From Halomonas sp. PR-M31 (lineage in GTDB: Bacteria; Pseudomonadota; Gammaproteobacteria; Pseudomonadales; Halomonadaceae): a DNA stretch of 64,000 nt. A model generated the notes under the pieces. The model was not told the DNA's origin. It did not search any database and saw only the letters and a program-made list of their open reading frames with translations. This document shows, in pieces, positions 31,501-41,077 of the stretch (the stretch's first letter is position 1; every line of letters starts with the position of its first letter). Where the stretch lies: assembly GCF_001039575.1 (NCBI RefSeq), contig NZ_JIBT01000034.1, forward strand, positions 20,653 to 84,652, read 5' to 3'. Made by a program: the position numbers and the translations under genes.

Positions 31501-33464
31501 CCGCGGTTCTGCTCCACGCCCGGCTGATCGAAGTAGTCCAACGACAGGACCTGCTCGTTGGACAACCCACCGGTGATCGGATCCACATCGTAACGCTTGA
31601 TATCTCCGGTGATGGTGGCGATATACATCTTCGAGCCGTCCGGCGAGATCTCCAGGGAAGTGAAACCAAAGGCCCTATCCATCGCCCCATTGAGTTCCAC
31701 GACATCCTTGAAAGCCACTTCCCTCGCCATTGCATCCCGCGATGCACCGGTGACGAAGGTATTGGTGAATTTCTGGAATTCCCGGGTTGGCGCGCCTGGA
31801 TTGTCGTTATCGCCACGATCCTTGAAGCCGTCGATTGTCAGCGTGTAGCTGGTGAATTTCTTGAGTCCGCCGATGGGCGAGACGGTCAAGGAATCGAAGC
31901 CTCCAGTGGTATTGACGCTGAATGTCACCTCTTCCCCACTGAGGGTCTCGAACAACCGCACCGAGCCATCCTGCAAGCTTTCCAACAGCGCCCCTCCACG
32001 GCCATCCACCACGGAGATACCCACGAAAATATCCGAGTTCGGATCGACTCCTACCGGTGCGCTGCCATCCTGAGGATCGAAATCCACCGCGATCTCATTC
32101 GCACCTACCCCCGCGATCGCCCTTGGGTCGATAAAGAAGGCATAGTCTTGCGGCGCATTGCGGTCATCTTCAGGAGTGAGATCCGGCAACGCCTGAATTT
32201 CCAGGTACTGAATCTCGGTATTAACGCTATTTGCGCCAATGGAATCGAGGGTCAAGCGACCATCGGTGACCTGTACGACTTTGGTCACCAAGTCGGAGCG
32301 AAAGCCTTGGGTATCGTCGGATGGATTGTTATCCGCTGGGAAATCATCTGGCCGAAACGGCGTGAACGGATCATTGAACGGCGCGTCTTCGGCATTGAGC
32401 ACGTAATTGCTGTCAAACGGCCCGGAGGTATCGCCGATCGAGGCGGTGAGCTCATAAAAGCCGTTTCCAAGCTCGATCTCCCAACCGGCTTTCTCGACGT
32501 AGCTTGGCAGCGCAAAGGGCGCATAGGTGCCCTGCCGCGGATCGAGCCCGGTAATGTCGTCGGTGCGATCATTGACGGCGACGCTTGACTGATCATTGAT
32601 GGCCAAGGGCGTGGTGCCGTTGTCAGTTCCATCGGCAATCGACGCTTCGCTGACCCAACCGTACTGGTAAACCTGGCCATCGACTTCAATGGACTGCTCG
32701 CCAAAGGCCAGGCCGGTATCCGCCACATAGCCGTTCGGCGTAGCAACGTCATCCGGCTGGAAGTTGACCTTGACCTTGAAGCGCTCACCGGGTTCAGATA
32801 TCGGCTCTTCGGGTGGTGACGTTATATTTCGACTGACCGACAATCTGTCGATGTTAGGGCCGTTATCACTTAGGTTCTGCAGGCGAAGAGTGTTGCTACC
32901 GGCGGCAAGTTCGAGATCGATGGTCGCGTCGGTCCAGTTCAGCCAGCCTGCGTCACCCGCACCGGTTCCAGGAAAAACCATCGTGCCTTGGGAAGCACCG
33001 CCCACCAGGATATCCATCGGACGATCGACCTGAGCCTTGGCCCCATTGGCATAGCGTACGCTCAGGGTATAAGTACCCGCTTCTTCGACGCTGACATTAA
33101 ATAAAGCCGCATCGCCGATATCAATCCCCATATCCAGATAGCCGTTACCGGTGTAGCCGTCCCAGAGACCATCAGCACCAGTGCCAGGGTTGCTTTCCGG
33201 ATTGCGGGCATCGCGTACCACGGTATCCGGGTTTTCCTCGTTTTCCTCGATAGTCAGCGCTTCACCCTGAATCTCGACTAAAAACAGGGCTTCGATGGTT
33301 TTGTCATTTTCGGCAAGCGGCCCGGTACCCGCCTTTGCCACGCTGGCATCTACATTGATCGCATCAGCCACCGTGTCACCAAAATCGACGACACTATCTT
33401 TGTTCTCTTCCAGACTGTTTACTCGCACACCAGTCGATGTATCGATGCGTGAAATGGAAACCAT
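28536..33464 (-). CDS. Large multidomain secreted-type protein with a glucose/sorbosone dehydrogenase-like propeller and carbohydrate-binding modules
   Basis: A 1642-residue, very acidic protein without N-terminal signal peptide. Order seen: linker; a CBM6/35-like module (~60-213, SVRYANGAKAQVDRPMDILV); a malectin-like region (~229-430); an Ig/SbsA-like domain (~440-580); a six-bladed-propeller GSDH-like domain (~590-1080; RGIIGLAFDPRDSNVLWVSD, ATGTRNAYDLVWHSNG, GNLLFAEYSGGDDIRS); a second CBM (~1090-1255); an abnormal-spindle-like anchor domain (~1270-1395); a C-terminal domain beginning WEPNINEVWEVFGFGN. Start supported by GAGGTAGCTG. Probably exported by a type I system, given the divergent HlyD-type gene; no RTX nonapeptides were seen. 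Activity (sugar oxidation or adhesion) is inferred only. Confidence 0.8.
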   Translation of the reverse strand: MVSISRIDTSTGVRVNSLEENKDSVVDFGDTVADAINVDASVAKAGTGPLAENDKTIEALFLVEIQGEALTIEENEENPDTVVRDARNPESNPGTGADGLWDGYTGNGYLDMGIDIGDAALFNVSVEEAGTYTLSVRYANGAKAQVDRPMDILVGGASQGTMVFPGTGAGDAGWLNWTDATIDLELAAGSNTLRLQNLSDNGPNIDRLSVSRNITSPPEEPISEPGERFKVKVNFQPDDVATPNGYVADTGLAFGEQSIEVDGQVYQYGWVSEASIADGTDNGTTPLAINDQSSVAVNDRTDDITGLDPRQGTYAPFALPSYVEKAGWEIELGNGFYELTASIGDTSGPFDSNYVLNAEDAPFNDPFTPFRPDDFPADNNPSDDTQGFRSDLVTKVVQVTDGRLTLDSIGANSVNTEIQYLEIQALPDLTPEDDRNAPQDYAFFIDPRAIAGVGANEIAVDFDPQDGSAPVGVDPNSDIFVGISVVDGRGGALLESLQDGSVRLFETLSGEEVTFSVNTTGGFDSLTVSPIGGLKKFTSYTLTIDGFKDRGDNDNPGAPTREFQKFTNTFVTGASRDAMAREVAFKDVVELNGAMDRAFGFTSLEISPDGSKMYIATITGDIKRYDVDPITGGLSNEQVLSLDYFDQPGVEQNRGIIGLAFDPRDSNVLWVSDNYPIPLTGRDNGVPDFSGRVSKITLEEGGEFAGTAETYITGLPRSNGDHVTNSLEFRANPDYDAAINPEEPSHLLYLIQGSNTAMGEPDSAWGERPERLLNASVMEIDPTRNAPEAGFDVSTEPLPSDGLNRRFDDPDGYPKNGPIPMDNGQFLVFAENGTATVQDGAGNILERFYDPFTDDAVVKLFATGTRNAYDLVWHSNGSLYVPTNGSAAGGNTPDDPATPENEFFEGVEKQDDYLFKVQEGGYYGHPNKLRGEYILNGGNPTPDNDINQVDRYPAGIEPDANYRIEEAYSLGENRSPNGATEYTSGVFGGNLQGNLLFAEYSGGDDIRSITLDADGNVIGDDVLRDMEGNVISYIDPLDIIENPATGQLYLLTLNRSNGQSQVVRLDPTPGRVIDGPGDDDNGELVPVLTIQAEGNIPDDGTSVTIANSAEAQIEIRTLANPESSLSLQPTGLRPGSFGVDGNTDDTDSIAGGYADFGFTNADFLTFGFELSGDQAGESVLQVRYANGSDARRPLEVFVNGASIGTFAFTPPSETIDDDAWNIWQTLNIPAELVSGLNTVRFQAVAATGPNIDQLQILQQPQDTTPDDSNAQIAILSNDAAYFPDRLQFNYLENNSASNPDRDFKEGGSVVISNTGIEELSVIEANLTGPFALTEPDIFNDLTLEAGESVTVEILFDRDVYTPPTNNADDGVFGGALRLVTNDADTPVAEVQLAGFWQARDEGGWEPNINEVWEVFGFGNAIEGLSTQGGGQRSVLDDFDLYRPVNDDEVLSRYWKIADGSESAKITQIAAFHGDGGATLGIHNPGNKNADIILSKHAGDNNQSLLPTKNDGQFATATITREQIPKSWLGNDIFGIEVANLSTDPALNPSGGGTVPADAEGIERGYTVRMFQALEADGNVIPNTYLGVMDYTGINYDYNDNMFVVEGVEAVFDGGLSASDDDVPMSDSVSLVGVGMNAAGDML

Positions 33465-33906
33465 CAGCTACCTCACGGAATCTATTTTTTATAAAACGCT
33501 TTTATATGCCGCTTGCCGTGGAGGCTCGGGCAGTATCGTTGCTATTTTGATCAATGAGCATGAATCCTATGATGGCTCTTAATAATATTTAGAATTCAGT
33601 TTCTTAAGAAAAACCAATCACTAAAATAAAACCAGTCACATAAAAATATTTGCAGCGTCATCGCTCAAGTTACTAATATTTTTGTATTAAATTCTTAATA
33701 ATAATGTTTGAATTGTCTTTAAATAAGTAAAAAAATAGTTTTAATTGTTAACCAGTACTGGCGTTTATTACGTAACACTCCCAGTTTGGCCGCATCATTC
33801 GTGAATGAAATGGCGCGCAACGCCTTCCTGAGTCGCAAGCATTGGTAGGATATTTCAAGCATCAGAAAAACGGACGACCTTTTTGCCGAGACCCAGGAGC
33901 CAGTAC
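33465..33906. other. AT-rich divergent promoter region between the giant protein and the HlyD-type gene
   Basis: About 440 bases, strongly AT-rich from ~33580 to 33760, between two divergent genes that probably work together. It must contain both promoters. No credible coding frame, repeat or operator was recognised. The low GC differs sharply from both neighbours. Confidence 0.65.
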
Positions 33907-35292
33907 ATGAGCGACGAAGACAAACAGAATGCTGCTGATTTCATTCCCGCCGAGGCGCCGACGCCGCATGCTGACGCAAAACCCACCGCCACCCGCCCCG
34001 CAATGCTTCCCACTCAAGATACGAGCTATCGCCGTCTGGGCCTGACATTCCTAGTGCTGGGTTTCGTCGGCTTCGGAGCCTGGGCCTTGACTGCCAAACT
34101 GGCGGTTGCCGTGGTAGCCCCGGGTGCAGTGTCGGTGGAAACATCAAAGAAGACCGTGCAGCACTTCGAGGGCGGCATCGTCAAGGAAATTCGAGTGAAG
34201 GACGGCGATCGTATCGACGCCGGAGCGGTACTGATGGTGCTCGACGATACCCAGTCCCGCTCTCGACTCCAGATCGCCGAATCTGAGTATCATATTGCCC
34301 GGGCCAGCGTGATCCGCTTGATGGCGGAACAGACCGGCAAGCAGCGCCTAAGCTTTCCCGAGGAGCTGTTGAACGCCGATTCACAGCGGGTTCAGGCAGT
34401 GCTCAGCGTGCAGCAACGCCTGTTTGAAGCGCGTCGCGAATCGCTTCAGGGAACGCTAGCAGCCCTCGATGAACAGGTCGTGCAAATGCGAGAACAGATT
34501 GCCGGTCTTGAAACCACCAAAACGATCAACGTCTCGCGCATTCGCTCTCTCACCGACGAAGCAGACAATCACCGTTCGCTGTTCAAGGAAGGGTTAGGCA
34601 ATAATCAGAGACTGCGCGAACTCGAACGTCAGGTGCTGCAGTTTCAGGGTGAAAACACCCAGTACGACTCAGACATTGCACGCCTGAAATCACAGATCAT
34701 CGAGAATCGTCTGCAGAAGGAAATCCGTCGCCAGGAATTTCAGAGGGATATCGGCGAGCGATTGCGCGAGGCCCAGTCAACGATCGCCGACAGCGGTGAG
34801 CGTATCACGGCCCTTAGCGACCAGGTACGCCGCACCCATATTCTGGCACCGGTTTCCGGCACGGTGGTCGGCCTGCAGATTCATACGCTGGGGGCAGTGG
34901 TTAGCTCCGGTGATCCGTTGATGGATATCGTGCCGTCCGGAGATGGCTTTATCGTCGAGGCAAGGGTACCGGATAGTGATATCGATAATATTTATGCTGG
35001 CCTGCAGGCCGAGATTCGATTCAGTGCCTTCAATCAGCGGTTATCCAATGTCATCGACGGCGAAATCGTGCATGTGTCCGCGGATAGCTTCGAGGATGAA
35101 GTCACCCGAACTCGTTATTACAAGGCCAAGGTAAAGGTCACAGAACAGGGCATGGCCAACATGACCGAGACCATGCAGCTTCTGGCGGGCATGCCCGCAG
35201 AGGTGATGATTCGCACCGGTGAACGAACCTTCGCCAGTTACATCACCAAGCCTCTCGGCGACATGCTGGCCCGTGCTATACAGGAAGAGTGA
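33907..35292 (+). CDS. HlyD-family type I secretion membrane fusion protein (PrtE/HlyD-like)
   Basis: A 461-residue periplasmic adaptor: one membrane helix at about residues 45-65 (LGLTFLVLGFVGFGAWAL), a lipoyl half (VQHFEGGIVKEIRVKDGDRI), a long coiled coil (~110-310) and the returning lipoyl/beta-barrel half (ILAPVSGTVVGLQIHTLGAVV). The C-terminus, FASYITKPLGDMLARAIQEE, is typical of type I secretion adaptors. The start at 33907 has CAGGAGCC upstream; the frame is open to 33883. No ABC exporter or TolC gene is adjacent, which is unusual, so partners must lie elsewhere. Divergent from the giant protein gene. Confidence 0.9.
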   Translation: MSDEDKQNAADFIPAEAPTPHADAKPTATRPAMLPTQDTSYRRLGLTFLVLGFVGFGAWALTAKLAVAVVAPGAVSVETSKKTVQHFEGGIVKEIRVKDGDRIDAGAVLMVLDDTQSRSRLQIAESEYHIARASVIRLMAEQTGKQRLSFPEELLNADSQRVQAVLSVQQRLFEARRESLQGTLAALDEQVVQMREQIAGLETTKTINVSRIRSLTDEADNHRSLFKEGLGNNQRLRELERQVLQFQGENTQYDSDIARLKSQIIENRLQKEIRRQEFQRDIGERLREAQSTIADSGERITALSDQVRRTHILAPVSGTVVGLQIHTLGAVVSSGDPLMDIVPSGDGFIVEARVPDSDIDNIYAGLQAEIRFSAFNQRLSNVIDGEIVHVSADSFEDEVTRTRYYKAKVKVTEQGMANMTETMQLLAGMPAEVMIRTGERTFASYITKPLGDMLARAIQEE

Positions 35293-35438
35293 CGTCGAAC
35301 AATTGCATCGGCGAGCTTGGATGAGGCGTCCTTGTCTGTTGCAGACTGGGCCTATAATCAATCTTGTACTTCAGCTTTCCAGCACGCTGCGGATTCAGGC
35401 AGGATAAGCGCAGAATTTCGTCATCAGAGCCTTCTTGT

Positions 35439-36338
35439 ATGTCCTTTTGCATCAGCATCGTCGCCCCTTCTTCTTATACCGACCCAAGAACCATCGATGC
35501 CGCCGCCGTCGCACTCAAGGTGCTGGGCATCGAAGTCCGAATACCCGCCGAGTTGCAATCCCCCGAACGTTATCTTGCGGGCAATATAACGCATCGTCTG
35601 GAAGGGCTTTACGCCGCCTATGCGGACCCAGACACCCAGGCGGTCTGGGCGGTGCGTGGCGGCTACGGCTGCGCTCAGCTGATCGAACACCTCGACTGGC
35701 CGCGATTGTCCCCTGCCAAACCCCTGATCGGCTACTCCGATATCACTGTGCTGCTGGATCAATGCCATCGCCAGGGCCTGTCGGCCATTCATGGTCCGGT
35801 CATGAAGGAGGCAGCCCTGATGCAGCACGAATCAAAAGAGCAACGTCAGGTCGCCGAGCGCCAGATTCGAGAGCTGATGGGATTGCTTGAAGGTGAGACA
35901 CCCCCTGCCTTTGCCTTGAAACAACATGATGCTGGCAGCGCTTCTTCCCGAGAAACCAACCTTGAGGGGCCAGTGGTGGGCGGCAACCTGATGACGCTTG
36001 CCTGCGTCGCCGGAACACCGCTGCAATTCAAGGCGCCCCTGGGTGCCCTGGTGATTCTCGAGGATGTCGGCGAGCCCTACTATCGCCTCGAGCGCGCCCT
36101 GTGGCAGCTGGTTTATTCTGGCGCTTTCGATCAGGCTGGCGCGGTTTGTCTTGGCACCTTCGAGGGCTGCTCCCCCTACGGCGACACGCCTCTCGAAGCG
36201 ATCTTTGCCGAGGTGCTTCGCCCGCTTTCACTGCCGCTTTTCAGCGGCCTGCCGGTAGGCCACGGGTTGCAAAACCGCCCCTGGCGTTATGGAACGCAAG
36301 GTCGTATCGCCAATGGCCATCTTGAACTAAAGGGTTAG
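35439..36338 (+). CDS. ldcA: LD-carboxypeptidase (peptidase family S66)
   Basis: A 299-residue cytoplasmic serine peptidase that removes the terminal D-Ala from murein tetrapeptides during cell-wall recycling. The nucleophile Ser is in LIGYSDITVLL, the Glu in VILEDVGEPYYRLER and the His in SGLPVGHGLQN. The start at 35439 (MSFCISIVAPSSY) fits the family N-terminus although its ribosome binding site is weak. It lies 107 bases before dppA, which suggests joint handling of murein peptides. Confidence 0.9.
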   Translation: MSFCISIVAPSSYTDPRTIDAAAVALKVLGIEVRIPAELQSPERYLAGNITHRLEGLYAAYADPDTQAVWAVRGGYGCAQLIEHLDWPRLSPAKPLIGYSDITVLLDQCHRQGLSAIHGPVMKEAALMQHESKEQRQVAERQIRELMGLLEGETPPAFALKQHDAGSASSRETNLEGPVVGGNLMTLACVAGTPLQFKAPLGALVILEDVGEPYYRLERALWQLVYSGAFDQAGAVCLGTFEGCSPYGDTPLEAIFAEVLRPLSLPLFSGLPVGHGLQNRPWRYGTQGRIANGHLELKG

Positions 36339-36445
36339 TTGATCAAACGTTCGTTGGACCCGCAAACTATTGCCAAGGCGCAGCATCGAAACGGGCTTGA
36401 TTTCGGACTGTGCTAATCCCTTACGCACCCTGCAGGAGAGTAACA

Positions 36446-38029
36446 ATGAAAAAAACACTGCTGGCAGCCGGCATTGCTGCCTTTGCGCTTGGAACGACCC
36501 CGGCCATGGCCAAGACCCTGGTGTATTGCTCCGAGGGTTCGCCGGAAGGCTTTGACCCTTCGCTCTACACCGCCGGCACCACCTTCGATGCTTCCAGCAA
36601 GCCCATCTACAATCGCCTGATCGAATTCAAGCCCGGCACTACCGAGTTGCGCCCCGGGATCGCCGAGAGCTGGGAAGTTTCCGAGGATGGCAAGGAGATC
36701 ACTTTCAACCTGCGCGACGATGCGCAGTTCCATTCCACCGACTATTTCACCCCCAGCCGTCCGCTGAATGCCGACGATGTCATCTATACGTTCAATCGCC
36801 AGATGAACGAGGACAACGCCTATTATCAGCACAACAACGGCAGCTACGAATATTTCAACGCCATGTCGATGTCCGAGCTGATCGACGAGATCGTCAAGGT
36901 CGACGACTACACGGTCAAGTTCAAGCTCACTCGCCCCGAAGCGCCTTTCCTGGCCAACCTGGCGATGGACTTTGCCTCGATTCAGTCCAAGGAGTACGGC
37001 GACAAGATGCTCGAGGCAGGCACGCCGGAAAAGGTCAACCAGCAGCCCATCGGCACCGGCCCCTTCCAGTTCGTCAACTACCGTGAAGACGCGGCGATTC
37101 GCTATTCCGCCAACCCGGACTATTTCCGCGGCAAACAGCCCCTGGACAACCTGGTATTCGCCATCACCTCGGATGCCCAGGTGCGCTATCAGAAGCTGCG
37201 TGCCGGGGAGTGCCATGTCATGCCCTATCCCAACCCCTCCGACATCGACGAGATGAAACAAAACGACAGCATCCAGGTACTCGAGGAACCTGGGCTGAAC
37301 GTCGCCTATTTCGCCTACAACACCCAGCAGGCGCCTTTTGACAATCCCGAAGTGCGCAAGGCCCTGAACATGGCGGTCAACAAGGATGCGATCATCGATG
37401 CGGTGTTCCAGGGCGCGGGCCAGGTCGCCAAGAACCCGATCCCGCCCACCATGTGGGGCTACAACGAAGCCATAGACGACCCCTACGACCCGGAAAAAGC
37501 CGAGCAGATGCTGAAGGACGCAGGCATCGAGAATCTGGAAATGAACATCTGGGCCATGCCGGTGCAACGCCCCTACATGCCCAACGCCCGACGCACCGCG
37601 GAGCTGATGCAGGCGGATCTGGCCAAGGTCGGGGTGGATGCGGAAATCGTCACCTACGAATGGGGCGAATATCTCAAGCGCTCCTCGAGCCTCGATCGTG
37701 ACGGCGCGGTCATCCTGGGCTGGACCGGGGACAACGGCGATCCGGATAACTTCCTGGCGGTGCTGCTGGGTTGTGACGGCGTCGGCGGCGCCAACCGTGC
37801 CCAGTGGTGTCATGAGCCCTTCGACAAGCTGATCAATGAAGCCAAGACCCTGGACGATCAGGACAAGCGTGCAGAGCTGTACAAGCAGGCCCAGGTCATT
37901 TTCAAGGAACAGGCGCCCTGGAACACCATCGCCCATTCGACGGTATTCATGCCCCTACGCCAAGAAGTCACCGGCTACACGATCGATCCTTTGGGAGGCC
38001 ATAGCTTCGAGGGAGTGGATCTCGAGTAA
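36446..38029 (+). CDS. dppA: Dipeptide ABC transporter substrate-binding protein DppA
   Basis: A 527-residue periplasmic binding protein with a cleavable signal peptide (MKKTLLAAGIAAFALG, processing near PAMA-KTL). The mature start KTLVYCSEGSPEGFDP and GTTFDASSKPIYNRL closely follow E. coli DppA. The start at 36446 has GCAGGAGAG upstream. A hairpin with a short T run lies between it and dppB, expected to give more binding protein than permease. Substrates in the family are dipeptides, and in some species murein peptides or heme. Confidence 0.93.
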   Translation: MKKTLLAAGIAAFALGTTPAMAKTLVYCSEGSPEGFDPSLYTAGTTFDASSKPIYNRLIEFKPGTTELRPGIAESWEVSEDGKEITFNLRDDAQFHSTDYFTPSRPLNADDVIYTFNRQMNEDNAYYQHNNGSYEYFNAMSMSELIDEIVKVDDYTVKFKLTRPEAPFLANLAMDFASIQSKEYGDKMLEAGTPEKVNQQPIGTGPFQFVNYREDAAIRYSANPDYFRGKQPLDNLVFAITSDAQVRYQKLRAGECHVMPYPNPSDIDEMKQNDSIQVLEEPGLNVAYFAYNTQQAPFDNPEVRKALNMAVNKDAIIDAVFQGAGQVAKNPIPPTMWGYNEAIDDPYDPEKAEQMLKDAGIENLEMNIWAMPVQRPYMPNARRTAELMQADLAKVGVDAEIVTYEWGEYLKRSSSLDRDGAVILGWTGDNGDPDNFLAVLLGCDGVGGANRAQWCHEPFDKLINEAKTLDDQDKRAELYKQAQVIFKEQAPWNTIAHSTVFMPLRQEVTGYTIDPLGGHSFEGVDLE

Positions 38030-38049
38030 CGCTTTTTACGTGCCATTTC

Positions 38050-38083
38050 CCGGACGGTCATCGCGACCGTCCGGATATCTTTT
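38050..38083 (+). terminator. Intra-operon attenuator/terminator between dppA and dppB
   Basis: A perfect ten-base-pair stem, CCGGACGGTC with GACCGTCCGG, loop ATCGC, followed by ATATCTTTT. Its place after the binding-protein gene is typical of partial terminators that favour dppA expression; it may also protect the dppA mRNA 3' end. Confidence 0.8.
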
Positions 38084-38111
38084 CGTCGTTAGACCTGACT
38101 GACACGATCCC

Positions 38112-39116
38112 ATGTTCAAATTCGTTCTACTCAAGCTGGCACAGCTGATACCGACCTTCATCGGTGTCACCATCGTTGCTTTCGCTTTTATCCGCCTATT
38201 GCCCGGCGATCCCATTCTATTGATGGCCGGTGAGCGAGGAATTTCAGCCGAGCGCTACGCTCAGCTCGAAGCCCAGCTCGGTTTCGATCGCTCGGTGTTT
38301 GCACAATATTTCGATTTTCTTGGCAATCTCGTGCAAGGCGATCTGGGCACCTCTCTGGTGACCCATACACCGGTGATGAGCGAGTTCATGAGCCGCTTCC
38401 CGGCCACTGTGGAACTCTCGGCATTCGCCCTGCTGTTCGCCATTCTCATCGGCCTGCCTGCCGGGGTGATCGCCGCCACTCGTCGTGGCACCGCCATCGA
38501 TCACACCGTCATGGGCATCAGCTTGACCGGCTACTCCATGCCGATCTTCTGGTGGGGGCTTTTGCTGATCATGTTCTTTTCCAGCACCTTGGGCTGGACG
38601 CCGGTTTCCGGGCGCATTTCCTTTCTTTATTTCGTCGACCCGATCACCGGCTTCATGACCATCGATACCCTGCTGGCCGGAGACTGGGCGGCCTTCTTGT
38701 CGGCGTTGCACTACCTGATCCTGCCGGCCATCGTGCTGGGCACCATCCCCATGGCGGTGATCGCCCGCCAGACCCGCTCCTCGATGCTCGAGGTACTGGG
38801 TGAAGACTATGTGCGCACCGCCCGGGCCAAGGGACTTTCCAATTTCCGCGTGATCATGGTGCATACCCTGCGCAACGCCTTGATCACGGTGGTCACGGTG
38901 ATTGGCCTGCAGGTCGGGGTGCTGTTAGCCGGGGCCATTCTCACCGAGACGATCTTCTCCTGGCCAGGTATCGGCAAATGGATGATCGATGCCATCTCGC
39001 GCCGGGATTACCCCGCAGTTCAGGGTGGCCTGGTGCTGATCGCCTTCATCGTCATGATCGTCAACCTGCTGGTGGATGTCGCCTATGGCGTCATCAACCC
39101 GCGCATTCGCTACTAG
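38112..39116 (+). CDS. dppB: Dipeptide ABC transporter permease DppB
   Basis: A 334-residue permease with six hydrophobic helices. It opens with MFKFVLLKLAQLIPTFIGV and carries the ABC-permease EAA loop DYVRTARAKGLSNFRVIMVH before the last helices, which contacts the ATPases. It lies 9 bases before dppC. Complete, with no anomalies. Confidence 0.95.
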   Translation: MFKFVLLKLAQLIPTFIGVTIVAFAFIRLLPGDPILLMAGERGISAERYAQLEAQLGFDRSVFAQYFDFLGNLVQGDLGTSLVTHTPVMSEFMSRFPATVELSAFALLFAILIGLPAGVIAATRRGTAIDHTVMGISLTGYSMPIFWWGLLLIMFFSSTLGWTPVSGRISFLYFVDPITGFMTIDTLLAGDWAAFLSALHYLILPAIVLGTIPMAVIARQTRSSMLEVLGEDYVRTARAKGLSNFRVIMVHTLRNALITVVTVIGLQVGVLLAGAILTETIFSWPGIGKWMIDAISRRDYPAVQGGLVLIAFIVMIVNLLVDVAYGVINPRIRY

Positions 39117-39125
39117 GAGGCGGAC

Positions 39126-40025
39126 ATGAGTACGTCACCGACCGCTTCGGCCCCGGGCACGTTTCGCTACCAGTTTGCGGAGTTCTGGGGCTACTTCAGC
39201 GCCAGCCGTGGTGCCCTGGTAGGTCTGATCTTCATCGCCACGATACTCGTCATTGCCCTGCTGGCCCCCTGGGTCGCGCCCCATGATCCCGCTCTGCAAA
39301 ATCGCGAGGCTTTCCTGGTGCCGCCTGTGTGGCATGCAGAAGGCACCTGGAACTACATTCTCGGCACCGATGCGGTAGGCCGGGATATCCTGTCGCGATT
39401 GATTTTCGGGGCGCGCTATTCGCTGTTCATCAGCGCCATGGTAGTACTGCTGTCTATGGTCGTGGGTATCTTCCTCGGCCTGCTGGCAGGCTACTTTCGT
39501 GGCTGGCTCGAAACCTTGATCACCCGGGCCATGGATGTGGTACTGGCCTTTCCCAGCCTGCTGCTGGCCCTGGGGCTGGTCGCGGTACTGAGTCCAGGTT
39601 TGACCAGCGCGATGATCGCCATCGCCGTGGTGCAACTGCCCTATTTCGTGCGTCTGACTCGGGCCGCGGTAATGGGCGAGAAGGATCGCGAATATGTCAT
39701 CGCCAGCCGACTGGCCGGCGCCGGCCACACCCGACTGATGTTCAATACGCTGCTGCCCAACTGCATGGCGCCCTTGATCGTGCAGGCCACGCTGTCATTT
39801 TCCACCGCCATTCTTGATATCGCCGCACTCGGCTTTCTGGGCATGGGGGTACAGCCGCCGACGCCGGAATGGGGCGCCATGCTGGCCAACGCCCGGGAAT
39901 TCATGGGCAGCGCTTACTGGGCGGTGACCTTTCCCGGCCTGGTGATTCTGCTGACGGTGCTGATGATCAACCTGATGGGCGATGGTCTGCGGGATGCGCT
40001 GGACCCGAAGATGAAACGTTCTTAA
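39126..40025 (+). CDS. dppC: Dipeptide ABC transporter permease DppC
   Basis: A 299-residue permease of the DppC/OppC type, with the N-terminal OppC-like segment before helix 1 and [19 protein letters not shown], a family hallmark. The EAA loop is [30 protein letters not shown] precedes the ATG. It forms the transmembrane channel together with DppB. Confidence 0.95.
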   Translation: MSTSPTASAPGTFRYQFAEFWGYFSASRGALVGLIFIATILVIALLAPWVAPHDPALQNREAFLVPPVWHAEGTWNYILGTDAVGRDILSRLIFGARYSLFISAMVVLLSMVVGIFLGLLAGYFRGWLETLITRAMDVVLAFPSLLLALGLVAVLSPGLTSAMIAIAVVQLPYFVRLTRAAVMGEKDREYVIASRLAGAGHTRLMFNTLLPNCMAPLIVQATLSFSTAILDIAALGFLGMGVQPPTPEWGAMLANAREFMGSAYWAVTFPGLVILLTVLMINLMGDGLRDALDPKMKRS

Positions 40026-40041
40026 ACGCGACGAGACACTC

Positions 40042-40998
40042 ATGGCACTACTGGAAATCGAAGGGCTGGACGTGCGCTTTCGCACTACCAGCGGGCTGTT
40101 CTCGGCGGTTGAGAACGCCAATATCGCCATCGACAAGGGCGAGGTGCTGGCCATCGTTGGCGAATCCGGGTCCGGCAAGTCGGTCTCGATGCTGGCCACC
40201 ATGGGACTGCTGCCCTGGACCGCCCAGGTAACCGCGGAAAAGATGCTGTTCGACGGCCAGGAATTGCGTGAGCTGAGTTCCCGCCAGCGGCGGCAGATCG
40301 TCGGCGGTGAAATGTCGATGATCTTTCAGGAACCGATGAGCAGCCTCAACCCCTGCTTCACCGTTGGCACCCAGATAGACGAGATGCTCAAGCAGCACCG
40401 GGGCGGCTCCCGTAAAGAGCGCAAGGAGCGCACCCTGGATCTATTGGCCCAGGTAGGCATTCCCGATCCGCGCAAACGCATCGATGCCTATCCGCACCAG
40501 CTATCCGGCGGCATGAGTCAGCGGGTGATGATCGCCATGGCGATCTCCTGCAACCCGCGCCTGCTGATTGCCGATGAGCCTACCACAGCACTCGACGTTA
40601 CCATTCAGGCCCAGATACTGGATTTGCTGCTCCAATTACAAGAGGAGCACGGCATGGCGCTGATCCTGATTACCCACGATATGGGGGTGGTTGCCGAGAC
40701 GGCGCAGCAGGTGATCGTCCAGTATGCGGGACATCAGGTCGAGCGCCAGGAAGTGAAGGCGCTGTTCGCTCATCCGCGTCACCCCTACACCGAGGCGCTG
40801 CTTTCGGCGTTACCGGAGCGCGCCGGCGGCCAGGATCGCCTGCCGACGATTCCCGGCGTGGTGCCGGGCCAGCACAATCGCCCCGAGGGCTGTCTGTTCA
40901 ACCCACGCTGTCGTTATGCCACGGATCATTGCCGAGAGGTGGAGCCGCGCCCTGCTCCCGACGATCCAGCCCGGACGCTGTGTCACTACCCTTTATAA
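40042..40998 (+). CDS. dppD: Dipeptide ABC transporter ATP-binding protein DppD
   Basis: A 318-residue ATPase. Walker A is GESGSGKSV, the signature LSGGMSQR and Walker B LLIADEP; the C-terminal oligopeptide-transporter extension contains the cysteine-rich segment [15 protein letters not shown], which in relatives binds an iron-sulfur cluster. It overlaps nothing and is followed by dppF after 79 bases. Confidence 0.95.
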   Translation: MALLEIEGLDVRFRTTSGLFSAVENANIAIDKGEVLAIVGESGSGKSVSMLATMGLLPWTAQVTAEKMLFDGQELRELSSRQRRQIVGGEMSMIFQEPMSSLNPCFTVGTQIDEMLKQHRGGSRKERKERTLDLLAQVGIPDPRKRIDAYPHQLSGGMSQRVMIAMAISCNPRLLIADEPTTALDVTIQAQILDLLLQLQEEHGMALILITHDMGVVAETAQQVIVQYAGHQVERQEVKALFAHPRHPYTEALLSALPERAGGQDRLPTIPGVVPGQHNRPEGCLFNPRCRYATDHCREVEPRPAPDDPARTLCHYPL

Positions 40999-41077
40999 AT
41001 TTCGTTTTCAAACAATCCTTTATAAAAAGTTTCTAAAGTCTCTTATGAACAGCCAAGAACGCCAAAAGGATACTGCC

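Noticed and set aside
31227..32588. 453-codon plus-strand frame opposite the giant protein
   Set aside because: Length comes from codon bias on the opposite strand; no start signal or family motif.
36413..37936. 507-codon minus-strand frame opposite dppA
   Set aside because: Antisense of a clear DppA; the translated pattern has no domain.
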